Shown piece by piece: positions 28,290 through 37,535 of a stretch of DNA of 64,000 nt (positions are counted from its first letter, which is position 1; each line of letters starts with the position of its first letter). The DNA is from Fontivita pretiosa. Lineage in GTDB: Bacteria; Planctomycetota; Phycisphaerae; Tepidisphaerales; Tepidisphaeraceae. The notes under the pieces were generated by a model that was given only the letters and a program-made list of their open reading frames with translations, was not told the DNA's origin and searched no databases. A program made the position numbers and the translations under genes. The stretch is from assembly GCF_050410795.1 (NCBI RefSeq), contig NZ_CP191258.1, forward strand, positions 2,418,001 through 2,482,000. Reading direction: 5' to 3'.

Positions 28290-30443
28290 ATGTCGCTCGC
28301 GGTCAAAACCAAACGTCACCGTATCGCCGCGCTGCTGGGGGGCGTCGTCGGGCTGGCCATCGTCCCGCGGATGTCCCTGGCGGCTGTCGAGGGAACCGTC
28401 GATGTCGCAGAGTACAACCTGACACTGGCCACCCAGACCGCGCCCACCGGCTTTGGCAACAACCAGTCGGAGCTGAACCAGGCGCTGGGTCGCATCAATC
28501 CCGACGGCTCGTTCCAGCTCGCCCTGACCGGCAACCTCGAAGGCGCGCCGTTTTCCAACGGCATCGTCATATTCCTGGACACCAAATCGGGCGGCGCCAT
28601 CGCCGGGACCACGCCCGGCGGATACGGCGTGTTCGGCTCGGTCGGCGGCGCGAAAACCGACGACTGGGGCACCGACACCGACGGCGGACCCGACGTCTCG
28701 CCCCCGCCGGGAGGACCCAGCATCGTCAGCCCCGGCTTCAACCCCGACTACTCGATCGAAATCAACAACTTTGGCGGCGGGCCGAACTACTACATCAACG
28801 TCATCGACCTGACCATCCCCAACGAGCCCAACCCCAACCGCGACGTGTTCCTCAGCGATCCGCTGGACAGCTCCCGCAGCGGATTGCTCAACAGCGGAAC
28901 CTCGGTCACCTCGATCTATTACCGCGACAGCGGCGCCGGAAGCTTCAACGCCGGCGAGGTCACCCATGCCTTCAACAACACCAACACCGCGGGCGTCAAT
29001 GGCACGGGCGATCCGGCGGGGCTGGGCGATCCCACCACCGCCACCACAGGCGTGGAGCTGCTTCTGTCCACCCTGTTTCTCAACGCCGATCCGGGTCAGG
29101 AAATCAAGCTCCTGGCGTTCATCACCAACGATGCGGGCAATTACCTGTCCAACCAGTTCCTGCCGGGATTGCCGTTTGACACGCCAAATCTGGAAGGCCC
29201 CGGCGCCGGCCCGGGCGGGGTGCCGCTTTTCGATGCCGAAAACGGCTTCACTTCGCCCATGCCCAATTTCTACATCACGGTGCCTCTTCCGGAGTGGGGC
29301 AACAGCGGCGGCGGGGACTGGTCGGTCGATGCCAACTGGCTGATCGTCCGCCCGGAGGGAATCAACACGACGGCCAAGTTCGGCAGCGCGATCGCGGCCG
29401 ACGCCACCGTCAACGTGGACGGGGCACACACCGTCGGCGGAATCATCTTCGACAACGCCAGCAACGACTACACACTCGGCGGCAGCGCCGGATCACTCAC
29501 CTTCGACGCGCTGGCGGGCAAGCAAACCCGCATCAACGTCGTGGCCGGCTCGCACGCCATCACCGTACCCATGTTCTGGCAGAAGGACATGCGGCTGTCC
29601 GTGTCCTCGGGCGGATTGTTGGACCTGAGCAACAGCACGGTCACACCGGCGGCGGGAATCACCCTGACCAAAGACGGCGGCGGCACAGCGATCATGCAGC
29701 ACGTTCGCACGTCCGCGGTGGCGGTGCAGGAAGGCTCGCTGCGAATCGCCGCCGGCACACTCGCCAACCAGCCGGCCGGAACCTCGCGCGTGGACTCGCT
29801 ATCGATCGCCACGGGCGCCCGCCTGGACCTGAACAACAACAGCCTGATCGTCAACAGCGGCTCGCTGGCAACGGTGACCGCATCGATCAAGTCGGCCCTT
29901 GAAAACGGCGGGAACTTCGACTGGCTTGGCCCGGGAATCGGCAGCACACAGGCCAATGTCCAGAACACCACCGCCGGCAGCTTCCTGTACGGGCTGGGCG
30001 TTGTGCTCAATGACCTGGCTCAGGTGGGAGGCAGCGGGCCGATCTACACCGATTTCGCCGGGCAGACGCTGACCGGTAATGAGATCCTGGTGAAGTTCAC
30101 CTACTTCGGGGATGCCGACCTCAGTGGCTCGATCGACGCCACCGACTACTCGCTGATCGACAACGGGTATGTCAACAGTCTCAGTGGCTGGATCAATGGA
30201 GACTTCGACTACTCCGGCAGCATCGACGCAACGGACTACGCCCTGATCGACAATGCGTATGTGAATCAGGCCGGTCCCTTGGCCGAGGCGCTCATTGCCG
30301 AGCATGCCCGGATGTTTGGCGGCGAATACCTGGCGGCGTTGCGAGCGGTTCAGTCGGGCGTGATTCCCGAGCCGGCGTCGCTGGGCCTGCTGCTGGGCGC
30401 CGCATGCTCGTTGAAGCGATCGCGTCGTGCCCGGCGAAACTGA
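28290..30443 (+). CDS. Large PEP-CTERM surface protein with dockerin-like module
   Basis: A 717-residue secreted mosaic. A signal peptide ends near MSLAA. Residues about 30-320 match the protein at 19830 (YLSNQFLPGL and others). Residues about 330-530 are beta-helix/autotransporter-like (LTKDGGGTAIM, VQEGSLRIAAG). Residues about 530-690 form a module shared with the split protein at 61261: ALENGGNFDWLGPGIGST, LNDLAQVGGSGPIY and two calcium motifs (DADLSGSIDATDYSLID, DFDYSGSIDATDYALID). The end is a PEP-CTERM signal (IPEPASLGLLLGAACSLKRS). It has its own promoter with the locus operator. Function is unknown; surface binding of glucan is a guess from context. Confidence 0.85.
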   Translation: MSLAVKTKRHRIAALLGGVVGLAIVPRMSLAAVEGTVDVAEYNLTLATQTAPTGFGNNQSELNQALGRINPDGSFQLALTGNLEGAPFSNGIVIFLDTKSGGAIAGTTPGGYGVFGSVGGAKTDDWGTDTDGGPDVSPPPGGPSIVSPGFNPDYSIEINNFGGGPNYYINVIDLTIPNEPNPNRDVFLSDPLDSSRSGLLNSGTSVTSIYYRDSGAGSFNAGEVTHAFNNTNTAGVNGTGDPAGLGDPTTATTGVELLLSTLFLNADPGQEIKLLAFITNDAGNYLSNQFLPGLPFDTPNLEGPGAGPGGVPLFDAENGFTSPMPNFYITVPLPEWGNSGGGDWSVDANWLIVRPEGINTTAKFGSAIAADATVNVDGAHTVGGIIFDNASNDYTLGGSAGSLTFDALAGKQTRINVVAGSHAITVPMFWQKDMRLSVSSGGLLDLSNSTVTPAAGITLTKDGGGTAIMQHVRTSAVAVQEGSLRIAAGTLANQPAGTSRVDSLSIATGARLDLNNNSLIVNSGSLATVTASIKSALENGGNFDWLGPGIGSTQANVQNTTAGSFLYGLGVVLNDLAQVGGSGPIYTDFAGQTLTGNEILVKFTYFGDADLSGSIDATDYSLIDNGYVNSLSGWINGDFDYSGSIDATDYALIDNAYVNQAGPLAEALIAEHARMFGGEYLAALRAVQSGVIPEPASLGLLLGAACSLKRSRRARRN

Positions 30444-30464
30444 CGAATCGAAGCCTCCTCCATG

Positions 30465-30502
30465 ACGGCGGCGCGCCCCTTGGGCGCGTCGCCGCCGTTT
30501 TT
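30465..30502 (+). terminator. Rho-independent terminator after the PEP-CTERM gene
   Basis: A GC-rich stem (ACGGCGGCGCGCCC pairing with GGGCGCGTCGCCGCCGT, small internal bulge) is followed by TTTTT at the end of the plus-strand gene. It closes the 28290 transcription unit. Confidence 0.8.
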
Positions 30503-30595
30503 GGGCTTTGACCTGCTTGCGTGTATCATCCAACGATCGCATCACTGCACGGCACCACGCACATCAACTGAACCTGAGCACGTGAGGGATCGGTC

Positions 30596-31891
30596 ATGAA
30601 ACGGGCCCTGCTGGTCGTGTTCGTCCTGTTCTTTCTGGTCGCGGTCGCCATCGCCGGTTGGTATGCCGTACACACCCGGCAGATCGAGGCGGAGCTCCAG
30701 CGATACAAGGCCTGGGGCGGGGCGCGCCGGCCGGTAAAGGTGACGTTCGAGGTCCAGCCGTGCCCGGGTACGCCTGAGGATCAGCCGCTGTGGATCAGCG
30801 GCAACGCTCCGGAGATGGGCGGATGGGACGGTGCGGGGGTGGCGCTGACGCGGGGGCAGGACGGCAAGTATCGCGGCACAATCGAAGTCCTCAGCGGCAT
30901 CGAGTATTCCTACAAGGTCACTCGCGGAAGCTGGAGCACGGTCGAGCGCGGCCCGCAGGGCCAGGAGATCCCCAACCGGACTCTGATGGTCGAGCAGGAC
31001 GCGACCATTCCCATCACGATCGCCACGTGGGTGGACGGGGGCAAGAGCATTCCGGGTTTGCATACCCTATCGGGAACCATCCGCGAGCACAGGAAGTTCC
31101 GGTCCGAGCTGTTGAACAACGAGCGCACCATCATGGTCTACCTGCCGCCGGGGTACGACCAGTCGCCGGATATCAGATACCCCGTGCTGTACATGCACGA
31201 CGGGCAGAACCTTTTCGACGCCGCCACGAGCTTCGCGGGTATCGAATGGAAGGTGGACGAGGCGGCGCAGGAATTAATTGGCGAGGGGCGGATCGAGCCG
31301 CTGATCATCGTGGGGATCTACAACAGCGAACAGCGGACGGCGGAGTTCACTCCCCCGCAGCCACACAGCACCGCCGGCGGCGAATCGGAGCGCGGGCTGC
31401 TCTATGCCAGATTCGTCATTGAAGAAGTCAAGCCCTTCATCGACAAGACCTATCGCACCAGGCCCGATCGCAAGAACACGGCCCTCGCCGGATCATCCAT
31501 GGGAGGGATGATCACGCTCTACATCGCCAAGACGTTTCCGGGCGTGTTCGGACAGGTGGCGGTGCTCACGCCGCACCTGCGGGTCGGGCAGCGAGACATC
31601 GTCCAGGAGTTGTCGGCCGGTGATACGCAGTGGATCAAAGGCATGCGATTGTGGATCGATATGGGCGACAGGGGCGAGGGCAACTACCCCGGCACCGATC
31701 CGATGGGAGACGCGCGGGCACTGGTACAAGTGCTTCAGGGCGCGGGGCTGCGTACGGGGATCGATTATCAGTACACGGAAATCCCTGGCGGGGAGCATAA
31801 CGAATCGGCATGGCAGGCAAGGATCGATCAGGTGCTGCTGTTCCTGTTTGCCAAGCCGGCGGAACAGCCCGCCGCGGCAGGCGCCGGGTAG
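30596..31891 (+). CDS. CBM20-esterase (esterase D/IroE-like alpha/beta hydrolase)
   Basis: A 431-residue protein with an N-terminal membrane anchor or signal (LLVVFVLFFLVAVAIAG). Residues about 40-150 resemble a CBM20 starch-binding module (VKVTFEVQPCPG, WISGNAPEMGGWD, IEYSYKVTRGSW, IPNRTLMV). The C-terminal part is an esterase of the PF00756 kind: VLYMHDGQNLFD, nucleophile in ALAGSSMGGM (about Ser299) and a final His in GGEHNESAW (about 400). The starch-binding module next to the GH13 genes suggests it acts on decorated polysaccharide; the exact ester is unknown. A -10 box TATCAT is near 30525. Confidence 0.85.
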   Translation: MKRALLVVFVLFFLVAVAIAGWYAVHTRQIEAELQRYKAWGGARRPVKVTFEVQPCPGTPEDQPLWISGNAPEMGGWDGAGVALTRGQDGKYRGTIEVLSGIEYSYKVTRGSWSTVERGPQGQEIPNRTLMVEQDATIPITIATWVDGGKSIPGLHTLSGTIREHRKFRSELLNNERTIMVYLPPGYDQSPDIRYPVLYMHDGQNLFDAATSFAGIEWKVDEAAQELIGEGRIEPLIIVGIYNSEQRTAEFTPPQPHSTAGGESERGLLYARFVIEEVKPFIDKTYRTRPDRKNTALAGSSMGGMITLYIAKTFPGVFGQVAVLTPHLRVGQRDIVQELSAGDTQWIKGMRLWIDMGDRGEGNYPGTDPMGDARALVQVLQGAGLRTGIDYQYTEIPGGEHNESAWQARIDQVLLFLFAKPAEQPAAAGAG

Positions 31892-31948
31892 ACTTTGCAG
31901 GCTGTGCCCGTCATGTGGTGCAGGGATTCGAGCACTGCCAGCCTGTGT

Positions 31949-32000
31949 CACGGGCGACCCCACCCGTGCAAGCCGCCATCGCACGGGTGAGATGCCCGTG
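31949..32000. repeat. Pair of CACGGGCG-type palindromes
   Basis: CACGGGCGACCCCACCCGTG (31949-31968) and CACGGGTGAGATGCCCGTG (31982-32000) lie 13 bases apart in the gap after the esterase gene. They belong to the same dispersed family as those near 6.2 and 14.3 kb. Confidence 0.65.
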
Positions 32001-32094
32001 GCACGTAAAAGACCGCCGCCGCAATGCCGTTTTCATGCATCACTTTTGAGTCCGCGAGACACACCGCGGTTTTGATGCTACACTAGTCCCGGCG

Positions 32095-32460
32095 ATGGTT
32101 GCCTCGCGTCGCACAGTTCGATTCCGGCTGAGCGTGTGCCTGCTGGCGCTGGCGGTGTTGCTGGCCAACCAGGTGCCGGCCCTGGCGGGGGAAATCTGCC
32201 GCGCTCTGGCTGACGCCACCGCCCGGCCATGCTGCCAGCCTCAAGGCCCTCAGCATGATCCCGCGCCCGCGGATGATGATGCCGGCGATCCCGATTGCCG
32301 CACGTGCGTTCTGTGCCAGGCCAACGGCGGAATGCTTTCCATCATCATGCCGCAGACCCTGCTGAGCAGTCTGCCGCGGTTAAGCCGGATCAACATCGAT
32401 CCTGCGACGGCGCTGGACCAGAGCGCCAAGGATCCGCTGGTTCCACCCCCGCGCGTGTAG
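32095..32460 (+). CDS. Small secreted Cys-rich protein
   Basis: A 121-residue protein with a clear signal peptide (LSVCLLALAVLLANQVPALAG). The mature part has cysteines in CC and CRTCVLC arrangements with nearby Asp/His (ARPCCQPQGPQHDP, GDPDCRTCVLC), which could bind metal or form disulfides. I do not recognise a family. TACACT at about 32079 may be its -10 box, leaving a very short leader. It stands just upstream of an HlyD-type exporter gene and may belong to the same system. Confidence 0.6.
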   Translation: MVASRRTVRFRLSVCLLALAVLLANQVPALAGEICRALADATARPCCQPQGPQHDPAPADDDAGDPDCRTCVLCQANGGMLSIIMPQTLLSSLPRLSRINIDPATALDQSAKDPLVPPPRV

Positions 32461-32553
32461 CTCACCCGAATTCTGCTGCCGTTGCGCGCCTGCCGCGCGC
32501 ACATCGCGTTTGTGTTTGTCCGTCAGCCACTTCGCTTCTGTGCGGTGAGAACC

Positions 32554-34092
32554 ATGACGTCGAAAACAACTGCCGATCTTTCGCTGCTTACCCGATCGTC
32601 TTCGCAGCGGCACACCATTCCCCGCCCGCCGTATCCGTGGAAGACCCGCCTGCTGCTTCCGGCGGGAATCGTGCTGTCGCTGCTGGCGGTGACGGCCTGG
32701 TCGGCGCGCGACACGCTGCTTCCGGCGACGCCGCTGCGCATCGTGCCGGTGGTCGCCCGGGCGATCAACAGTTCTTCGGCTGCTTCCGGCGCCCCCGGCA
32801 CGATCGTCACCCAGGCCGCCGGGTGGGTCGAACCTGATCCGTATCCGGTGGCGGCTTCGGCGCTGGCGGATGGAGTCGTCCGCGAAGTGCTCGTGCTGGA
32901 GGGGCAGAGAGTAAAGGCCGGCGATGTCGTGGTGCGGCTGATCGATGACGATGCGAAGCTGGCGGTGCAGCGTGCCGAGGCGGAGCTTGCCGCTCGCCGC
33001 GCCGAACTTCTGGCTGCCGAGCGAACCTGGGACAACCCCATCGAGCGCGACCGCGCCGTCGCCACCGCCGCCGCTCTGGTCGATCAGGCCAGGGCCGAGC
33101 TGTTCAAGCTCGAAGCCGACATTCAGGCCGAACAGGCGCGCGTTGACGAGCTGGCCGACCAGTTGCGGCGGATCGAACAGACCAGCTCCAGCGGCGCCGC
33201 GTCGCAACTGGAGCTGGTCGGGACGCAATTCCGGCTGAGCGCGCAAAGGGCGACGCTGGAGGCGACCAAAGCCCGCCGGCCGGCACTGGAGGCACTGCTT
33301 CGCCAGCACCAGGCGGAGCTGGCCGCCGCACGCGAGCATCGCAGGTTGCGCATCGAGGAATCCCGCGCGCTGGACTCCGCCAGAGCCGCCATGGCGCTGG
33401 CAGAAGCCCAGCTCGCCGAGGCAAAGCTGCGGCTGAGCCGCATGGAGATCCGCGCGCCCATCGACGGGATCGTGATGAACCGACTGGTCGAGCCGGGCGG
33501 CAAGCTCGTGCTGGGGATGGATTCCGCGATGTCGGCGCACGCGGTGCGGCTGTATGACCCTTCGCGGCTACAGGTGCGCGTGGATGTTCCCCTGGCCGAC
33601 GCGGCCAAGGTGGGCGTGGGGATGCCGGCTCAGATCGTCGCGGACGTGATGCCCGATCGGGTGTTCAGGGGCGTGGTGTCGCGCGTGGTGCACGAGGCGG
33701 ACGTGACCAAAAACACGCTTCAGTTCAAGGTCCGCATAGACGATCCCGATCCGCAGCTCAAGCCGGAAATGCTGGCGCGGGTGAGGTTCCTGTCGGCCGG
33801 CACGGACTCGACGGCTCACGCAACGACCAGCTCCGTCGCCTCCGGCTCGACAGTTTCGCTGTTCGTTCCGGAGTCGCTGATTCGGACGGATGGCGCGACA
33901 AAGTTCGTGTGGCTGGCCGACCGGGGACGCGGTGTTGCCGTCAAGCGCGCCATCACCCCCGGAACCCTGAAGCAGGATGGATGGATCGAGGTGATGTCGG
34001 GTCTGTCCGCCGGCGACGCGGTCGTCGCCGAACCGGTCGAGCTGACCGACGGGCAGCGGATCCAAATCGTTGGCGAAGCGAAGACGCCGTAA
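32554..34092 (+). CDS. HlyD-family membrane fusion protein
   Basis: A 512-residue periplasmic adaptor. One transmembrane segment (about residues 30-50) is followed by a biotinyl-lipoyl half (ADGVVREVLVLEGQRVKAGDV), a long Ala/Glu/Arg-rich coiled coil (about 125-290), the second lipoyl half (IRAPIDGIVMNRLVEPGGKL) and beta-barrel domains. It bridges the ABC subunits downstream to an outer-membrane partner. ATG 32554 is chosen; the frame is open for 24 codons upstream without a signal. The next genes encode an ATPase and two MacB/FtsX permeases. Confidence 0.88.
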   Translation: MTSKTTADLSLLTRSSSQRHTIPRPPYPWKTRLLLPAGIVLSLLAVTAWSARDTLLPATPLRIVPVVARAINSSSAASGAPGTIVTQAAGWVEPDPYPVAASALADGVVREVLVLEGQRVKAGDVVVRLIDDDAKLAVQRAEAELAARRAELLAAERTWDNPIERDRAVATAAALVDQARAELFKLEADIQAEQARVDELADQLRRIEQTSSSGAASQLELVGTQFRLSAQRATLEATKARRPALEALLRQHQAELAAAREHRRLRIEESRALDSARAAMALAEAQLAEAKLRLSRMEIRAPIDGIVMNRLVEPGGKLVLGMDSAMSAHAVRLYDPSRLQVRVDVPLADAAKVGVGMPAQIVADVMPDRVFRGVVSRVVHEADVTKNTLQFKVRIDDPDPQLKPEMLARVRFLSAGTDSTAHATTSSVASGSTVSLFVPESLIRTDGATKFVWLADRGRGVAVKRAITPGTLKQDGWIEVMSGLSAGDAVVAEPVELTDGQRIQIVGEAKTP

Positions 34093-34129
34093 CGATCCAC
34101 AGCGTGCGTCGAGTGCGCGCGCCTCGTGT

Positions 34130-34230
34130 CACGGCCGTCTCGGTCGTGCGAAGGTACGACTGGAGTAAGGAAACGCGATGTTGAGGATTCCCGAGAACGC
34201 GAAGCACCCGGCACGGGCGCGACGCCCGTG
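34130..34230. repeat. Two CACGGGCG-type palindromes between HlyD and ATPase genes
   Basis: CACGGCCGTCTCGGTCGTG (34130-34148) and CACGGGCGCGACGCCCGTG (34212-34230) occupy the 190-base gap. Same dispersed family as at 6.2, 14.3, 31.95 and 50.3 kb. Confidence 0.65.
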
Positions 34231-34283
34231 ACACTGCGTGCGCTTCGATCGGGCATGCATTGGGAAAAGGATTGTAGAGGATT

Positions 34284-34988
34284 ATGGCGTTCATCGAGTG
34301 TAGAAATCTCACGCGGGAGTACAGGCGCGGCGAGAACGTGATCCGGCCGCTCGATTCGCTGGATCTGGACATCGAGCGCGGGACGTTTGTGGCGTTGATG
34401 GGCCCCAGCGGCAGCGGCAAGACGACGCTGCTGAACCTGATTGCCGGAATCGATTCGCCCACGTCGGGCACCTTGACGATCGACGGCGTGGAGATCAGCA
34501 GGCTGAGCCGCTCGAAACTGGCGGCGTGGCGCGCGGACCATGTGGGGTACATTTTCCAGCTCTACAACCTGGTGCCGGTGCTGACGGCGTACGAGAACGT
34601 CGAGCTGCCGCTGCTGCTGCACAAGCTGAGCGCGCGGCAGCGCCACGAGCGGGTGGCGACGGCGCTGGAGCTGGTGGGGCTGGCGGATCGTCACGATCAC
34701 TACCCGCGGCAGCTTTCCGGCGGGCAGGAGCAGCGCGTCGCCATCGCCCGCGCGATCGTCACCGACCCGACGATCCTCGTCGCCGACGAGCCGACCGGCG
34801 ATTTGGACAGGCCTTCAGCGGAGGCGATCATGCTGCTGCTGAAGCGGCTGAACGAAGAGCTGGGCAAGACGCTGATCATGGTGACGCACGACCCCCGCTG
34901 CGCCGCCTACGCCGAGCAGGTGTTGCATCTGGAAAAAGGCAAGCTGGCCGAGCGCCCCGCGAAAAAGGGGTCGGGAGTCTTTGTTTAG
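34284..34988 (+). CDS. MacB/LolD-type ABC ATPase
   Basis: A 234-residue ATPase: Walker A GPSGSGKTT (about residue 40), Q-loop YIFQLYNLVP, signature LSGGQEQR, Walker B ILVADEPTGDLD, H-loop MVTHDPR. The usual LolD/MacB signature is followed closely. The last eight codons (KKGSGVFV) and the TAG stop lie inside a copy of the GGGGTCGGGAGTC repeat, so the native C-terminus was replaced when the repeat arrived. It works with the two FtsX-type permeases and the HlyD protein as a tripartite exporter or a mechanotransmission machine. Confidence 0.9.
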   Translation: MAFIECRNLTREYRRGENVIRPLDSLDLDIERGTFVALMGPSGSGKTTLLNLIAGIDSPTSGTLTIDGVEISRLSRSKLAAWRADHVGYIFQLYNLVPVLTAYENVELPLLLHKLSARQRHERVATALELVGLADRHDHYPRQLSGGQEQRVAIARAIVTDPTILVADEPTGDLDRPSAEAIMLLLKRLNEELGKTLIMVTHDPRCAAYAEQVLHLEKGKLAERPAKKGSGVFV

Positions 34989-35057
34989 CAAAAGGGGTCG
35001 GGAGTCTTTTCCGCCGCGAAAAGACTCCCGACCCCTTTTTGGTGCCGACCCCTTTTT
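34962..35057. repeat. GGGGTCGGGAGTC palindromic repeat inside exporter operon
   Basis: One direct copy (34962-34982) precedes a perfect inverted repeat: AAGGGGTCGGGAGTCTTTT and its reverse complement form 21-base arms (34990-35010 and 35019-35039) around CCGCCGCG. A partial arm (CCGACCCCTTTTT) repeats once more to 35057. It carries the ATPase stop codon and ends nine bases before the permease ATG. Confidence 0.85.
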
Positions 35058-35065
35058 GGTGCGAT

Positions 35066-36217
35066 ATGGTGCTGCCGAAATTCATTCCGCTGGTCCTCAA
35101 GCAACTGCTGCGCAGGCGCGCCCGCACGGGGCTTACCCTCGCTGGCGTCGCCACCGCCATGTTCCTGTTCTGCGCGATTCAGGCGATGAACGCGGGCGTG
35201 CGCCAGGCCACGCAGACGGCGGCGAACGAGACCACGCTGGTCGTGTATCGCCAGAACCGCTACTGCCCGTTCACCAGCCGCCTGCCGCAGCACTATCAGT
35301 CGCGGATCGCGCGGATCCCCGGGGTGGTGTCGGTCGTGCCGATGCAGATCGTGGTGAGCAACTGCCGGGCGAGCCTGGACGTGGTGACGTTCCGTGGCGT
35401 GCCGCCCGAAGCGCTGCCGCAGTACATCAAATCATCCCGGATCGTCGATGGCTCGATCGAACAATGGACCGGCCGCGGCGATTCCGCCCTGCTCGGCGAG
35501 GCGCTGGCTCGGCGGCGGGGGTTGCGCGTGGGCGACCGCTTCCAGGCCGCTGGCGTCACCGTCACGATCGCCGGCATCCTGCGCTCCGACCGCGAGCAGG
35601 ATCAGAACGTCGCGTACGTTCACCTGCCGTTCCTCCAGCAATCCACGAGGCTGAAAAAGCTGGGCGTGGTGACGCAGTTCAACGTGACGGTGGACCACCC
35701 CGGGAAGCTGGACGCCGTCGCGCGGGCGATCGACGCCGAGTTCGCCAATGATCCGGACCCCACCAGCACCAGCAGCGAGCAGGCGTACGTGGCGCGGGCG
35801 GCGCAGGACGTGATCCGCATCGTGCAGTTCACCAAATACCTGGCCTGGGGGTGTCTGGTTGCGGTATTGGCGCTGATCGGCAACGCGATCGTGCTCAGCG
35901 TGCAGGATCGGATCCGCGAGCACGCGGTACTCCAGACGCTGGGGTTCTCCAGCGGTTTGATTGCGCGGCTGATCGTCACCGAAGGCATGTTTGTCGGATT
36001 GCTCGGCGGCGCGGTAGGGACCGCCATCGCCACCGCTATTCTCACGTGGCGGACATTCAGCCTCACGACCGAGGGGCTGAGTATCAACGTGCATTCGGAA
36101 TGGCGCGTGGTGGCGATCGGTCTGGCGATCTCCGGCGCTCTGGGCGTGCTGGCGGGGCTGGTTCCCGCCTGGCAGGCCTCGCGACGGAAGATCGTCGAGT
36201 GCTTCAGAGCCGTGTAG
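35066..36217 (+). CDS. MacB/FtsX-type ABC permease 1
   Basis: A 383-residue membrane protein with one N-terminal helix (GLTLAGVATAMFLFCAIQAM), a periplasmic MacB-PCD-like domain, and three C-terminal helices in the FtsX arrangement (LAWGCLVAVLALIGNAIVLSV, GMFVGLLGGAVGTAIATAIL, VVAIGLAISGALGVLAGLVPAW). The cytosolic contact motif REHAVLQTLGFSSGLI is typical. The ATG at 35066 lies directly behind the palindromic repeat and lacks a visible Shine-Dalgarno site. It pairs with the permease at 36280. Confidence 0.87.
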   Translation: MVLPKFIPLVLKQLLRRRARTGLTLAGVATAMFLFCAIQAMNAGVRQATQTAANETTLVVYRQNRYCPFTSRLPQHYQSRIARIPGVVSVVPMQIVVSNCRASLDVVTFRGVPPEALPQYIKSSRIVDGSIEQWTGRGDSALLGEALARRRGLRVGDRFQAAGVTVTIAGILRSDREQDQNVAYVHLPFLQQSTRLKKLGVVTQFNVTVDHPGKLDAVARAIDAEFANDPDPTSTSSEQAYVARAAQDVIRIVQFTKYLAWGCLVAVLALIGNAIVLSVQDRIREHAVLQTLGFSSGLIARLIVTEGMFVGLLGGAVGTAIATAILTWRTFSLTTEGLSINVHSEWRVVAIGLAISGALGVLAGLVPAWQASRRKIVECFRAV

Positions 36218-36279
36218 CCGCAGAACAGGAGCGTCGGACGCATGAGAACTCTGAGGCCTTGTTATTGGTGAACACTGCG

Positions 36280-37446
36280 ATGTCTCTTCCCCTGGACTAC
36301 GCGATCCGCAATCTCGGGCGTTCGCCGGCGCGGCTGCTGTTGAGTCTGGCTGGCAGCATGCTGGTGGTGCTGTTGGCGTTGGCGGCGGGAGCGTTCGTGC
36401 ACGGGATGAACCGCAGCCTGATGGTGCGCACGGGGGATCGCAACGTGATTCTCTTCGGCGCGGGAAGTGAAGAAAGCGTTGAGCGAAGCGAAATAAGCCC
36501 GGCGGTGCCGGGGCTGGTCGCCGCCGCCGTGAAGGGCATTCGCAACCGGCTGGGCGTGGCGTACGTCTCGCCGGAGGTTCACATGCAGACGACGGTGCGG
36601 CGGGCACCTGAGGATACGAGCACGCCGCAGGTGATGATCCGGGGCATCACAGCGACGGCGTGGCTGGTACACGCGGGCGTGCGGCTGATCGAAGGGCGGC
36701 TGCCCCAGGTCGGGCGCGACGAGATTGTCGCCGGTCGATTGGCGCACCAGCGTCTGGGCTTTGCGCCGTCGGAACTGTCGATCGGCTCGCGCGTCTGGTT
36801 CGACGATCGCTACTGGACGGTGGTCGGGCTGTTCGAGGCGCCGGGATCGGTGATCGAATCGGAGATCTGGTGCCCGCTGACGGACCTGCAAATCGCCGCC
36901 AGGCGAGACAACCTCTCCTGCGTCGTGCTTACGCTGGAGGATGATGCGGAGTACGATGACGTGGACGTGTTCGCCAAACAGCGTCTGGATCTGGAGCTGA
37001 TCGCGGTGCGCGAGGCGGACTACTACCGCAAGCTGCGGGATTTTTTCTCGCCGATCCGGGCGATGGTGTGGGTGACGGCGGTGCTGATCGCCAGCGGGGG
37101 AATCCTGGGCGGGCTGAACACGATGTACGCCGCGTTTGCCTCGCGCGTGCGCGAGGTCGGGGCGCTTCAGGCGATAGGCTTCAGCCGCCGAACCATCGTC
37201 AAAAGCCTGATGCAGGAGTCGGTGCTTGCGGCGATGGCCGGAACACTGCTGGCGCTGGTGCTGGGATTTGTCCTGCTGGATGGATTGACGGTGCGGTTTT
37301 CGATGGGCGTGTTCGGGCTGGTGATCGATTCGCAGGTCGTGCTGATCGGCATCGCCGCCGGGGCGATCGTGGGCGTGCTGGGCGCGATCCCGCCGGCCTG
37401 GCGGTGCCTGCGCCTGCCGATCGCCGAGGCCCTGAAGGCCGTGTGA
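36280..37446 (+). CDS. MacB/FtsX-type ABC permease 2
   Basis: A 388-residue paralogue of the preceding permease: N-terminal helix (RLLLSLAGSMLVVLLALAAGAF), large periplasmic domain, three C-terminal helices and the contact motif REVGALQAIGFSRRTI. ATG 36280 or GTG 36268 may start it. Two different FtsX-fold subunits suggest a heterodimeric transporter with the ATPase at 34284. The gap to the next gene is AT-richer with TTTGCGATTTG-like motifs. Confidence 0.86.
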   Translation: MSLPLDYAIRNLGRSPARLLLSLAGSMLVVLLALAAGAFVHGMNRSLMVRTGDRNVILFGAGSEESVERSEISPAVPGLVAAAVKGIRNRLGVAYVSPEVHMQTTVRRAPEDTSTPQVMIRGITATAWLVHAGVRLIEGRLPQVGRDEIVAGRLAHQRLGFAPSELSIGSRVWFDDRYWTVVGLFEAPGSVIESEIWCPLTDLQIAARRDNLSCVVLTLEDDAEYDDVDVFAKQRLDLELIAVREADYYRKLRDFFSPIRAMVWVTAVLIASGGILGGLNTMYAAFASRVREVGALQAIGFSRRTIVKSLMQESVLAAMAGTLLALVLGFVLLDGLTVRFSMGVFGLVIDSQVVLIGIAAGAIVGVLGAIPPAWRCLRLPIAEALKAV

Positions 37447-37535
37447 CGCGATGTGCGCGCTCTGATTTGCGATTTGTGGTTTGCGATCGGAGACTTCAGA
37501 TCGGTGATTTCGAATTCAGTTGATGGGAGCTACGC

